A stretch of 64,000 nucleotides of DNA from DATFML01 sp964571225. GTDB lineage: Bacteria; Pseudomonadota; Gammaproteobacteria; DATFLG01. Positions 16,619 through 26,331 of the stretch are shown one piece after another. Numbering within the stretch: position 1 is the first letter of the stretch; each line of letters starts with the position of its first letter. The position numbers and the translations under genes are program-made. The DNA lies in assembly GCA_964571225.1 (NCBI GenBank), contig CAZNBB010000001.1:1-64000 (forward strand). The letters run 5' to 3'. The notes under the pieces were generated by a model that was not told where the DNA came from, searched no databases, and was given only the letters and a program-made list of their open reading frames with translations.

Positions 16619-18133
16619 TCAGTGTCCCGCCGGCACCGTCAGTGACAGGAACAGCGACATGTGGTGGCGCTGCACCAGTATCGGCACCGGCTTGCCCTTG
16701 GGCAATGCGCTGACCAGCTTGCTGAACTGTGCTGTGCCGGTGACCTCATGGCCGGCGAGCATCAGAATCACATCGCCGGGGCGCAGTCCCGCGTCGGCGG
16801 CAGGGCCCTCGCCCACTTCCTTGATCAGGATTCCGTTCTGAACTCCGAGCTGCTGGCGCTGCTCGGAAGACAGATCGGTTACCACCATGTTCAAACGGTG
16901 GTGCGGCTGCTCGGATGGCTGCGTCTCGGTCTTGGTGTGCTTGAGTTTCTCGATGGTGACGTGCAGCGTCTTGCTCTCGCCATTGCGGATGATCCCCAAC
17001 GGCACCGTCTTGCCGATGGGCGTATTGGCCACCAGCGGAGGCAGCTGGGCGGAGTCGCTGATGGGATGGTGGTCGAAACTGTCGATGATGTCGCCGGCCT
17101 GTAATCCCGCCTTGTGCGCAGGGCTGTCGGGTTCGACCTGCGCCACCAGAGCGCCCCCCGGTTGTTTCATGCCGAAGGCTTCCGCCAGCTTCTGGGTCAC
17201 CGGTTGAATCAACACACCGAGCCAGCCGCGGGTGACGTGACCGTGGGCTTTGAGCTGCTTGGCCACGTTCATGGCGACGTTGATCGGGATGGCGAAGGAA
17301 AGCCCTTCATAGCCGCCCGTGTTGGTGTAGATCTCCGAATTGATTCCGACCACTTCGCCGGCGGTGTTGAACAACGGTCCGCCGGAATTGCCCGGATTGA
17401 CCGCCACGTCGGTCTGGATGAACGGTACGTAGGTGTCCTTGGGCAGATTGCGGTGCAGAGCACTGACAATACCCTGGGTGGCGGAATGGTTGAACCCGAA
17501 GGGCGATCCGATGGCCAGGACCCACTGGCCGACCTGCAGTTTGTCGGAATTGCCGATCTTCACGGTGTGCAGTCCGGTGGCCTTGATCTTCAGCAGCGCG
17601 ATGTCGGAAAGCTTGTCCATGCCCACCAGCTTGGCGGTCAGTTCGCGTCTGTCGTGAAGCCCGACCACGATGTGGTCGGCATGATTGACCACATGGGCAT
17701 TGGTCAGGATGTAGCCATCGGACGAAATGATGAAACCGGAACCGAGTGAATGGACTTTCTCGGTCTGGGAGCCGCCCGGCCCGCCCTGATCGTTGAAGAA
17801 CCGCTTGAAGAATTCCCCGAACGGGCTGTTTTCCGGGATGTTGTCCGGCAGCTGGGACGAATCCTTGCGGGTTATGGTCTCCGTGGTGCTGATGTTCACC
17901 ACGGCGGCCTGGTTGTCCTTGACCAATTGTACGAAGTTGGGGAGCTTTTCGCTGGAGAGGACATTGTCCGCCGCCGTGTCACCGGTGCCTGCGACGGCAT
18001 TGGGAATAAGCGAGTTGCTGGTGAAGGGTGTCCCGCCGGCCGTGTGGTGAACACCTCCCTGGGTGAACCACAGGACTACGCCAAGCACCAGAAAGAGCGC
18101 CAGCGCGCCCATCCAAACCTGCTTCGCTTTCAT
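16619..18133 (-). CDS. degP: DegP/HtrA-type periplasmic serine endoprotease
   Basis: A 504-residue trypsin-like protease with two PDZ domains. The catalytic triad is His147 (TNAHVV), Asp177 (LSDIALLKI) and Ser250 (GNSGGPLF). The PDZ domains span roughly 310-400 and 415-500. Residues 5-25 form an N-terminal hydrophobic segment without a clear cleavage site, so it may be membrane-anchored in the periplasm. GGGAGAGAAG before the ATG at 18133 fixes the start. It handles misfolded envelope proteins; its position next to the secreted-fibre locus could be relevant to export quality control, which is inference. Confidence 0.93.
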   Translation of the reverse strand: MKAKQVWMGALALFLVLGVVLWFTQGGVHHTAGGTPFTSNSLIPNAVAGTGDTAADNVLSSEKLPNFVQLVKDNQAAVVNISTTETITRKDSSQLPDNIPENSPFGEFFKRFFNDQGGPGGSQTEKVHSLGSGFIISSDGYILTNAHVVNHADHIVVGLHDRRELTAKLVGMDKLSDIALLKIKATGLHTVKIGNSDKLQVGQWVLAIGSPFGFNHSATQGIVSALHRNLPKDTYVPFIQTDVAVNPGNSGGPLFNTAGEVVGINSEIYTNTGGYEGLSFAIPINVAMNVAKQLKAHGHVTRGWLGVLIQPVTQKLAEAFGMKQPGGALVAQVEPDSPAHKAGLQAGDIIDSFDHHPISDSAQLPPLVANTPIGKTVPLGIIRNGESKTLHVTIEKLKHTKTETQPSEQPHHRLNMVVTDLSSEQRQQLGVQNGILIKEVGEGPAADAGLRPGDVILMLAGHEVTGTAQFSKLVSALPKGKPVPILVQRHHMSLFLSLTVPAGH

Positions 18134-19096
18134 ACTTCTCTCCCTGTCGTATCGCTTGAATGTACGGCCGAGCCCGTGCAGGGTGCGGACGCTCGTTCCG
18201 GTGTTCGCTGGGCCAGTCGGTTTCCCATGGGCCGCGGTCGACGGCGCTCCATGGCATGGCTGCTCATGCCTCGCCATACATTGGCGCTTCAACCAGGCGC
18301 ATTCGCCGCTGCGGGATACGCGCTCCTGTCTGCGGCGAGTGTCCCGACGCGGTCCCATATCCCGAGGACGCCGACGCTACCGGTGTCTCGCAGGACGGAA
18401 AGCGGGTCTCCGAACTCCCGCCGATTTCGCGGGATGCTGACGACTCGGATAGATTTCGCGCACGCAGTAAGCATGCCAAGCGCGCAACTGACTGAGTCTG
18501 CGGGAGTCGTGCCGCGTTCTGCAGTTAGGCATTACCAACCAAGAGGCAAATATAAACCATCATGGAATATCCGGTGGGGGATATCAACCGCGTCGAAGTG
18601 CGGGCGGCCGGGTCAGGCAGCGCGCCGGCCAACGGCGTCGGCCGTCCCCTTCAAACAGGCCAAAGCTCGCCGGGGGTCGAGTCCGCCAGGGCCGGCTGGC
18701 GGCCCTGGCAATGGTCGATGGCCACGGCTCAACGCCGAGCTTGGCGGCGCTGATCGCCGTTGTCCGCAGATCGTCGGCGCAAAATCCCGCGGCGCCGGTT
18801 GCCGACGACCGACCTTGTGCCATGACTGGCACAAACGCCGAATAGGGCGCGGGCGCAGATAACCCCCGTAAGATACGGACAATTGTTTGCGCCACTCTCA
18901 ATGATACCGCCGACCTTGTTTCAGCTTTCGGACAATCCCGGATCGGGCTCCGGTCTCTCCTGCTACCCCATCCTTGTCGATATTCTTCGTGCAAACAGAA
19001 ACTTGGTGTGATCGTCAGAAGCCGGCACAAGGATTGCGATAGCGCACCCAAGGCCTTGCATGGTGCTGGCCTGTTCGCGAGACATGGAGGACCGTT
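18134..19096. other. Gene-free stretch between degP and the matrix locus
   Basis: About 960 bp between divergent transcription units. I see no open frame with a credible ribosome site and protein-like composition. It should contain the degP promoter and the upstream control region of the matrix operon; the -24/-12 element near the right end is listed separately. A short dyad ATATCC...GGATAT occurs near 18570-18590. Confidence 0.5.
19023..19038 (+). promoter_or_regulatory. Sigma-54 (-24/-12) promoter of the matrix operon
   Basis: CGGCACAAGGATTGCG fits the RpoN consensus TGGCAC-N5-TTGCA: GG at 19024-19025 and GC at 19036-19037 have the required 12-bp phase, with GGCAC and TTGC matching exactly. 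A start site near 19049 leaves a leader of about 48 bases before the ATG. A sigma-54 activator is encoded at the other end of the same locus, which strengthens the call. Confidence 0.65.
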
Positions 19097-20362
19097 ATGA
19101 ACAAGACATTGATAGCCTCGGCGATAGCCCTGGTATTCGGCATGGCCGGACCGGTGTGGGCAAACCCACATAATCAGGCCAACAACAGCGGCACCAAGAA
19201 TGTCACCCAGACTGCCAAGGCGACATCCACCCAGACCCGCAATCCGGGTGCCCAGGCGAACGAGAATTCGAGCGCCCAGCAGAACTCGGAGAACAAGACC
19301 GCCCGGGCGACACTGGGCAACGTCTCGGGCATAGCGGCCAGCAACGGCTCCAGTGCCACGCGCTATCAGCAGTCCGACAATTCGGGCTCGTTCAATACTG
19401 CCGTGGAGGCCAAGACCGATCTGCACGGAACGGTCAGCAACAATGACGTCTCCGGGATCGGCAACATTGGCGGCAGCGGCGGGCTGGCCGGCAACGGCGG
19501 CGCCGGAGGTAGCGGCGGCGCCAACTCCGGGACCGTGAACGCCCAGAGCGGACCGGTGAACGGCGGCACCGGCTACGGCGGTGCAGGCGGCTACGGTGGT
19601 AGCGGCGGCCAGGGCGGCGTGGCGGCCACCGGCCAGGGCGGTAACGGCATGGCCGGCGACGGCGGTGCCGGCGGCAGCGGCGGCAATGCGGGCGACGTGA
19701 CCGGCGGCAACGGCGGCAACGGCTCCGGCGGCAGCGGTGGCAGCGCCGGGGATGGTTACAGCAGCACCGGTGGCGCCAACGGCGGGCATGCCTTCACGGG
19801 CACCCACGCCGGCTGGTCCGGCACCACCGCGACGGCCAACGGCAAGGGCAAGGATACCGCCACCGCCGGGCAGGCGAGCAGCAGCGCCACCGGTGGCGGC
19901 AGTTCCACCGGGGGTGCGGCCACGGCCAACGCGGGCGCAGCCACGGGTGGTGCGGGCGCGGCCGGTGCGGCCGGCGCCTCGGCCAATGGGGCGGCGGTGT
20001 CGAGCACGGCGGGTGACGGTGCGGTCGGGGCCACCGGCGGCACCGGCACCGGCGGCAACGGCACCGGCGGCACCGGCGGTGCCGGCGGCACGGCCTATGG
20101 CGGTCAGGGCGGCCAGGGCGGCATGGGCGGCAGCGCCACCAGCGGCCGCGAGCAGGCCAGCATCACCACCGGCAACGGCGCCATGGGCGGCGCCGGCGGC
20201 GACTCCATGGGCGCCAGCGCGGGCAGCTTTGATGCCTCCAACAGCATCAGCGGCAACTCGTTCCGCGGTGCCAGCGGGATCACTACGGTCAGCCAGAACA
20301 CCGGCGCCAATTCGTTGGTCCAGCAGGGTGTGACGGTGCAGGCCAATCTCACGGTGCACTGA
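19097..20362 (+). CDS. Exported Gly/Ala/Asn-rich PGRS-like protein, copy 1
   Basis: A 421-residue exported protein of no named family that I recognise. The signal peptide ends near residue 22 (GPVWA). Then follow an Asn/Gln/Thr-rich segment (NPHNQANNSGTKNVTQ, repeated AQANENS), a central block of about 230 residues dominated by GGxGGxGG repeats, and a conserved C-terminus SFRGASGITTVSQNTGANS followed by LVQQGVTVQANLTVH. The last block resembles curlin-type Q-x-G-x2-N repeats. GGAGGACC precedes the ATG. It is the first gene behind a sigma-54 promoter and is paralogous to the next gene. The C39 peptidase and outer-membrane barrel nearby suggest that it is secreted as fibre or matrix, which is inference. 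Confidence 0.8.
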   Translation: MNKTLIASAIALVFGMAGPVWANPHNQANNSGTKNVTQTAKATSTQTRNPGAQANENSSAQQNSENKTARATLGNVSGIAASNGSSATRYQQSDNSGSFNTAVEAKTDLHGTVSNNDVSGIGNIGGSGGLAGNGGAGGSGGANSGTVNAQSGPVNGGTGYGGAGGYGGSGGQGGVAATGQGGNGMAGDGGAGGSGGNAGDVTGGNGGNGSGGSGGSAGDGYSSTGGANGGHAFTGTHAGWSGTTATANGKGKDTATAGQASSSATGGGSSTGGAATANAGAATGGAGAAGAAGASANGAAVSSTAGDGAVGATGGTGTGGNGTGGTGGAGGTAYGGQGGQGGMGGSATSGREQASITTGNGAMGGAGGDSMGASAGSFDASNSISGNSFRGASGITTVSQNTGANSLVQQGVTVQANLTVH

Positions 20363-20371
20363 CAGCGTGCC

Positions 20372-20403
20372 GGCCGTATCCGGACTTCGGTCCGGATACG
20401 GCC
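20372..20403 (+). other. Perfect 14-bp UUCG hairpin between the two matrix genes
   Basis: GGCCGTATCCGGAC, loop TTCG, then the exact complement, starting 9 bp after the first stop. The C(UUCG)G tetraloop is unusually stable. There is no T-tract, so an mRNA-stabilising or processing element is more likely than a full stop. A sister hairpin with the same loop follows the second matrix gene. Confidence 0.7.
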
Positions 20404-20473
20404 GATGGCACCGGAGGGCAGGCGGCGAGCAGTCGGGCGGCCTGCCGATTCCCGCGGAACATGGAGGACCGAC

Positions 20474-21838
20474 ATGAACAGGACCATGATAGCTACGGCT
20501 GTTGCCCTGGCTCTGGGGCTGGTCGGACCGGTATGGGCCAACCCTCACAACCAGGCCAACAACAGCCCGGCCAAGACGGTGACCCAGAAGGCGACGGCCA
20601 CATCGACTCAAAGCCGAAATCAGGGTGCACAGGCCAACGAAAACTCCCGGGCCCAGCAGGGTTCGGGTAACCGGACGGCCCGCGCCGCCACCGGCAACGT
20701 GACCGGGATGTCGGCAAACAATGGGTCGGAGGTGGACTGGTACCAGAGTTCGGGCAACCAGCACTCGTTCAATACCCACATCGATGCCAAGACCTACCTG
20801 CACGGGCACGTGGAGTGGAATCAGGTCAACAACATCGGCAACCGGGGCGGTAACACTAGCTACGGCGCACCGACGGATGGGGGCAGCTGGCTGCTCGACG
20901 GAGGCAGCGCCGGCAACGGCGGTAACGGCGGCAACGGCGCCGCCAATTCCGGCGACGTCAACGCCCACGGCGGACCGGTCAATGGCGGCACGGGCTACGG
21001 CGGTTACGGCGGGCAGGGCGGCCAAGGCGGAGTCGGCGGTGCTGCCGCGACCGGCACAGGCGGTGACGGCAGCGGCGGCAACGGCGGGGCCGGCGGCAAC
21101 GGCGGGACCAGCCTGGGCGCCCACGGCGGCAACGGCGGCTGGGCCAACGGCGGCAATGGCGGCAATGGTGGTTCCGCTGAAAGCACTACCGGTGGCAGCA
21201 CCAGCGTCTGGGGAACGGACAGCAGCGGCTGGTATCCGTCCGGTACCAGTGCATCAGGCGGCAGTGCCGCCACCGCCACCGGCTCGAGTTCCGCCTCCAG
21301 CAGTGCCACCACCAACGGCGCCGGTAAGGACCAGGCCACTGCCGGGCAGACCCGCAGTGTCGCCAACGGCGGCGGCAGCTCCACCGGTGGAGCTGCGACT
21401 GCCAATTCGAACACGGCAACGGGTGGGGATGGCGCCGCCGGTGCGGCCGGTGCGCCGGCCAACGGTGCGTCGGTGGCCAGCACCGGCGGCGCCGGTGCCG
21501 AGGGTGCCGTCGGCGGCGACGGCCAGGGCGGCGCCGGTACCGGCGGCAACGGCGGCGCCGGCGGTACGGCCTACGGCGGCCAGGGCGGCCAGGGCGGCAT
21601 GGGAGGAGCCGCCGCCAGCGGTCGGGTGCTGGCCGGCATTACCACCGGTAACGGCGCTGTCGGCGGCGCCGGCGGCAATGCCGTGGGCGGACCGGCAGGC
21701 ACGTTCAATGTGTCCAACGGCATCGGTGGCAGCTCGTTCCGCGGGGTCAGCGGTATCACGCGCGTGAGCCAGAACAGTGCCCCCAATGCCATGGTGCAGC
21801 AGGGCACGACCGTGCAGGCCAATCTGACGGTCCACTGA
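20474..21838 (+). CDS. Exported Gly/Ala/Asn-rich PGRS-like protein, copy 2
   Basis: A 454-residue paralogue of the preceding protein with the same plan. The signal peptide ends at GPVWA; NPHNQANNSPAKTVTQ and SRNQGAQANENSRAQQ follow; then a segment with aromatic residues (WYQSSGNQHSFNTHIDAKTY), a long Gly-rich block, and the C-terminus SSFRGVSGITRVSQNS followed by VQQGTTVQANLTVH. The ribosome site and first codons (ATGGAGGACCGACATGAAC) nearly copy those of gene 1, so the pair arose by tandem duplication. It differs by an insertion rich in Ser/Trp/Thr near residues 245-275. Function unknown; structural secreted protein inferred. Confidence 0.8.
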   Translation: MNRTMIATAVALALGLVGPVWANPHNQANNSPAKTVTQKATATSTQSRNQGAQANENSRAQQGSGNRTARAATGNVTGMSANNGSEVDWYQSSGNQHSFNTHIDAKTYLHGHVEWNQVNNIGNRGGNTSYGAPTDGGSWLLDGGSAGNGGNGGNGAANSGDVNAHGGPVNGGTGYGGYGGQGGQGGVGGAAATGTGGDGSGGNGGAGGNGGTSLGAHGGNGGWANGGNGGNGGSAESTTGGSTSVWGTDSSGWYPSGTSASGGSAATATGSSSASSSATTNGAGKDQATAGQTRSVANGGGSSTGGAATANSNTATGGDGAAGAAGAPANGASVASTGGAGAEGAVGGDGQGGAGTGGNGGAGGTAYGGQGGQGGMGGAAASGRVLAGITTGNGAVGGAGGNAVGGPAGTFNVSNGIGGSSFRGVSGITRVSQNSAPNAMVQQGTTVQANLTVH

Positions 21839-21856
21839 AGGACCGACCTGGCGGGT

Positions 21857-21882
21857 GCGCCCGGGACTTCGGTCCCGGGCGC
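21857..21882 (+). other. 11-bp UUCG hairpin after the second matrix gene
   Basis: GCGCCCGGGAC, loop TTCG, and the exact complement, 18 bp after the stop and 33 bp before the next ATG. It has the same loop and position as the hairpin after copy 1, although the stem sequence differs. That points to selection for the structure rather than simple duplication. Confidence 0.65.
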
Positions 21883-21915
21883 TTTCCCCGGGTTGTCGCG
21901 AAGGAGGTACAGGGC

Positions 21916-22272
21916 ATGAACCGGCCAGGCTTTATGATCGTGGTTGCCACCGGACTCTCTCTCTGGGTCGGTGCCCCCTCGGGACGGGCGGCACCGCCGC
22001 CCGGAAATGGCGCTTCGGTGGCCGGAGAACTGGGTGCCGCGCTGCCCAACACCGCGCTGGCCGCTCACCGGGGCGGCCATGCGGTCGAGCTCAATCTGGC
22101 AAACCTGCACGCCAAGGTGTCCCAGAACAAGGCGCTGGACAACGTGACGGGCGACAACTTCGTCGGGCAGAGCGCGTTCTCGAACGCGGCCGGCTTCGAT
22201 ACCGTGGTTCAGAATTCGGGCAACAACGTCATCATCCAGAATTCGACCATCGTCAATCTGAAGATGCAGTAG
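21916..22272 (+). CDS. Small exported protein with curlin-like C-terminal motif
   Basis: A 118-residue protein with an N-terminal signal peptide ending near residue 26 (SGRAA). The C-terminal half reads SAFSNAAGFDTVVQNSGNN followed by VIIQNSTIVNLKMQ. Its spacing of Gln-Asn and Asn matches the C-terminus of the two Gly-rich proteins (VSQNTGANSLVQQ). It could be a nucleator or minor subunit of the same fibre; I do not recognise a named family. AGGAGG precedes the ATG, and it stops 9 bp before the C39 peptidase gene. Confidence 0.75.
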   Translation: MNRPGFMIVVATGLSLWVGAPSGRAAPPPGNGASVAGELGAALPNTALAAHRGGHAVELNLANLHAKVSQNKALDNVTGDNFVGQSAFSNAAGFDTVVQNSGNNVIIQNSTIVNLKMQ

Positions 22273-22281
22273 GCGAGTGCC

Positions 22282-22986
22282 ATGAGACAGCTGCTGCACT
22301 CGCCACGAGTCCGCCTCTGGTTGGCGGCCCTGCTGACAGGGCTGTCGCCCCTGGCGATCGGCGGAACCGTCGGTCTCGCCGGCCTGCCGGCGGGGTTCGT
22401 CTCCGTGCCCGTGCAGAGCATGCAGGCACGCAAGTTCGCCACCACCATCCACCAACGCTACGACTACAGCTGCGGTTCGGCGGCCCTGGCCACGTTGCTG
22501 ACCTATCAGTATCACGACCCGGTGACGGAACTGACCGTGTTCAAGGCCATGTGGGATCACGGCAACAAGGCGGAAATCCGTCGCCTGGGCTTCTCGCTGC
22601 TGGATATCAAGCACTATCTGCAGGCCCACGGCTATCGGGCCAACGGCTACCGGGCATCGCTGGCGCGGCTCGCGAAGGTGGGCATTCCCGCCATCGTGCT
22701 GATTCGCACTCAGGGCTACAACCACTTCGTGGTCATCAAGGGGATCGAGCACGGGCGCGTGCTGGTGGGAGACCCTTCCAGCGGGCTGCGGACCGTACCC
22801 ATAGCGCAATTCAAGAAAATGTGGCCAAACCGCATCCTTTTCGTCATCGACAATCACCGACGCGGCGTGGTGTTCGACGGCAAGTCGGACTGGGCGCTGG
22901 CGCCCATGGCTCCCCTGGGAACCGCGCTCGGTCCAAGCAACCTGGCCAACGTGACGCTGCTGCGTCCCGGGCCCAACCAGTTCTAG
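22282..22986 (+). CDS. Exported C39-family cysteine peptidase (FapD-like)
   Basis: A 234-residue protein with an N-terminal signal or anchor (residues 9-28) and one C39 peptidase domain. The catalytic Cys is Cys64 in DYSCGSAALATLL, His is His148 in GYNHFVVIKGI, and Asp is Asp164 in VGDPSSG. C39 domains usually sit on ABC exporters that cut double-Gly leaders; a free, exported C39 protein encoded next to secreted fibre genes is the arrangement of FapD in Pseudomonas functional-amyloid operons. The triad is intact, so it should be active. The likely substrate is a neighbouring exported protein. Confidence 0.85.
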   Translation: MRQLLHSPRVRLWLAALLTGLSPLAIGGTVGLAGLPAGFVSVPVQSMQARKFATTIHQRYDYSCGSAALATLLTYQYHDPVTELTVFKAMWDHGNKAEIRRLGFSLLDIKHYLQAHGYRANGYRASLARLAKVGIPAIVLIRTQGYNHFVVIKGIEHGRVLVGDPSSGLRTVPIAQFKKMWPNRILFVIDNHRRGVVFDGKSDWALAPMAPLGTALGPSNLANVTLLRPGPNQF

Positions 22987-23007
22987 GTGTAGTGAGGAAC
23001 GGCAGCC

Positions 23008-23781
23008 ATGCACACTCGCTTCGGTCGAATCGGCGCTACGGCTCTCTCTCTCCTGGCCGGCGGGGTTGCCGGTGCGGCCGGGTTGCCGCACCCGTCCGCC
23101 GGATTCAGGGGCTGTCCCATGGTGGCCGACCATACGCTCAGACAGATGAGGGGCGGCTTCTCGGTGCCTTTCGGACCGACGACCCTGAACATCGCGTTCG
23201 CTATCCGGCGCGTGACCTACATCAACGGTGAGCTCAAAGCCATTACCCAGCTGACCATCCCGTCGTTGGCTCCGGTCATCTCGACCCGCCCGGAAATGCC
23301 GAATGTACCGTCCATATCCCTGCCGGCCGTGGCAACCACGCCGCCGGCGCCACCCCGTCTGCCGGTACCGCCGACACCGGGTTCGCCGACATCATCCGTT
23401 GCGACGTTGCCGTCACCGGCGCCAGGGTCCTCGACGCCATCCACGTCAACGCCGCCGGTGACCCCGGTGCCTGCGGTTACCGGCGACCCGCAAGCAACCC
23501 AGCGCGCCGCTACCGGTTCGGCTGCAGCCGTCTCCGCACCCACGGTGGTGATGGTGGACGGGCCCATAACCACGGTCCAGAACGGTCCCGGCAACACCTC
23601 GAACCTGCTGGCGCTGCCGAATCTCAGCCGTCAGTCCTTGACGGTCATACAGAACACCCTGAACAACCAGCGCATCCGGAACGCGACGGTGATCGACACC
23701 ACGGTCCGCAATATGGCGCTGTACAAGGCCCTGCAGTTGTCCTCGCAGATCGGTCAGGGCATCGCCAACTCGCTGCGCTGA
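23008..23781 (+). CDS. Exported protein with Pro-rich linker, last gene of matrix operon
   Basis: A 257-residue protein of no family I recognise. It has a signal peptide (residues 8-24), then a compact N-terminal part (ADHTLRQMRGGFSVPFGP and NIAFAIRRVTYINGEL). Residues of about 90-165 are a Pro/Ser/Thr linker. The C-terminus is Asn/Gln-rich with GPITTVQNGPGNTSNLL and LTVIQNTLNNQRIRNATVI, echoing the QN-x-N spacing of the other operon members. The layout (folded head, flexible linker, fibre-like tail) would suit an anchor or capping subunit, which is inference. It starts 21 bp after the peptidase gene. Confidence 0.7.
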   Translation: MHTRFGRIGATALSLLAGGVAGAAGLPHPSAGFRGCPMVADHTLRQMRGGFSVPFGPTTLNIAFAIRRVTYINGELKAITQLTIPSLAPVISTRPEMPNVPSISLPAVATTPPAPPRLPVPPTPGSPTSSVATLPSPAPGSSTPSTSTPPVTPVPAVTGDPQATQRAATGSAAAVSAPTVVMVDGPITTVQNGPGNTSNLLALPNLSRQSLTVIQNTLNNQRIRNATVIDTTVRNMALYKALQLSSQIGQGIANSLR

Positions 23782-23816
23782 GCGGACGGCGCGCCGCATC
23801 CGGCCTGCGGCCAGCA

Positions 23817-24914
23817 TCACAGTGTTACTGGCACCCGCAGGGTCAGCTGCACGTCCGGCGTGTAACGGGTCAGCCCGGCTCCAAGGGTGAGGTTGTAATC
23901 GGTGCTCGGGCTGACCTGGTAGGAGAAGCCCATCAGCAGCGTTCCCAGCTGCGTGGTCTGGGAGCCCTGCAACGTGGTGCCGTCGACGGTGGCCTGGCCC
24001 ACCACCGTGTGTTCGTAGGCCAGGCTGAGGGAGGCCTTGGCGTTCAGCGCAATCCCCATCCCGAAGTTGAGGCCGAAGGCATCGCCCGGACTGACCGTGC
24101 CGTTGATGGTCCCGTTGTGGATGTCGCGCTTGAAGTTCCACAGGTAGTTGACGCCGCCGAACAGGACCGCGGGATCGGTCGGGTAGATGACCGTGAGGCT
24201 GGGTTGCACGGCGTAGAAGCCCGAACCGGTGGGCAGGTCCTCCTGAAGCGCGTTCTGAACCCCCTGAAGGGAGCTGTACGGCACCGAGAACGGCCCTTTG
24301 CCAGTGCGGGTCTTCACCGCCAGAGCGCCGATGTAATAGGGGCTGCCGGCACCGCCGCGGTTGAACTGGTAGCGCATGCCCACCTGTACGTCGCCGACGC
24401 CGTAGCCGGTGGCCTTGAACAGGTCGTTGGCCGTGGAACCCTGCCCCAGCGGCCGGGCTTCGGTGGTCTGCTTGCGATAGACATAGGGTACCTGGGCATA
24501 CAGCTCGAAGCGGTTGGTGACCCCGTAGCGGGCTGTGAGGGACGCGACCAGATTGTTCTGGTTCACGTTCTGGATGTCGATCAATCCGATGGTGATGGCG
24601 GGAACGATGGTGTACCCGATCAGGTTGACCTGGTAGTTCGACGAGTAGGAAAACTGCAGTGACGGTTCCAGTACCAGTTTCCCTTTCGGGGTCAGCACGC
24701 CCGGTTGGGACAGCACTGCGCTGACGGCCTTGGCGGGGGCCGTGTTTTCCTTGCTGGGGGCCTGGCCCACCGGTTTGGCGGGTTCGGTCGAGGCGGACCC
24801 AGCCGATTGCGATGTCTCCGTGGAAGGTGTCGTTTGTGCGGCCGCCGGGCCGGCCGCCATGGCTGCAACGACAATACCTGCACACAACAGCGGGATGGTT
24901 GGATGGATTGCCAT
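23817..24914 (-). CDS. Outer-membrane beta-barrel protein (FapF/phenol-MetA-like)
   Basis: A 365-residue protein with a signal peptide ending near residue 26, a disordered S/T/P/K-rich periplasmic segment (to about 70), and a barrel built of alternating strands ending in VQLTLRVPVTL. The entry motif QPGVLTPKGKLVLEPSLQFSY and YGVTNRFELYAQVPYVYR resemble the transporter or phenol-degradation MetA family that includes FapF-like export pores. An N-terminal periplasmic arm before the barrel also fits FapF. ATG at 24914 follows GGGAGA; an in-frame ATG at 24947 would precede a non-signal stretch. It lies 64 bp downstream of the sigma-54 activator gene and convergent to the matrix operon. Role as export pore is inferred. 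Confidence 0.75.
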   Translation of the reverse strand: MAIHPTIPLLCAGIVVAAMAAGPAAAQTTPSTETSQSAGSASTEPAKPVGQAPSKENTAPAKAVSAVLSQPGVLTPKGKLVLEPSLQFSYSSNYQVNLIGYTIVPAITIGLIDIQNVNQNNLVASLTARYGVTNRFELYAQVPYVYRKQTTEARPLGQGSTANDLFKATGYGVGDVQVGMRYQFNRGGAGSPYYIGALAVKTRTGKGPFSVPYSSLQGVQNALQEDLPTGSGFYAVQPSLTVIYPTDPAVLFGGVNYLWNFKRDIHNGTINGTVSPGDAFGLNFGMGIALNAKASLSLAYEHTVVGQATVDGTTLQGSQTTQLGTLLMGFSYQVSPSTDYNLTLGAGLTRYTPDVQLTLRVPVTL

Positions 24915-24978
24915 TTTTGTTTTCTCCCTCGTTGGAGGAACACGCATAGGTCGGTGCGTTGCTATTGCCGACCGGGGG

Positions 24979-26331
<1,353 letters not shown>

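Noticed and set aside
18160..18495. Short plus-strand frames between degP and the matrix operon
   Set aside because: No ribosome sites, Arg/Ser-rich composition, and they overlap the degP promoter region.
18584..21124. 846-codon minus-strand frame opposite the Gly-rich genes
   Set aside because: Ala/Gly/Arg/Val repeats are the reverse complement of Gly codons; no domain, and the plus strand has ribosome sites, signal peptides and conserved termini.
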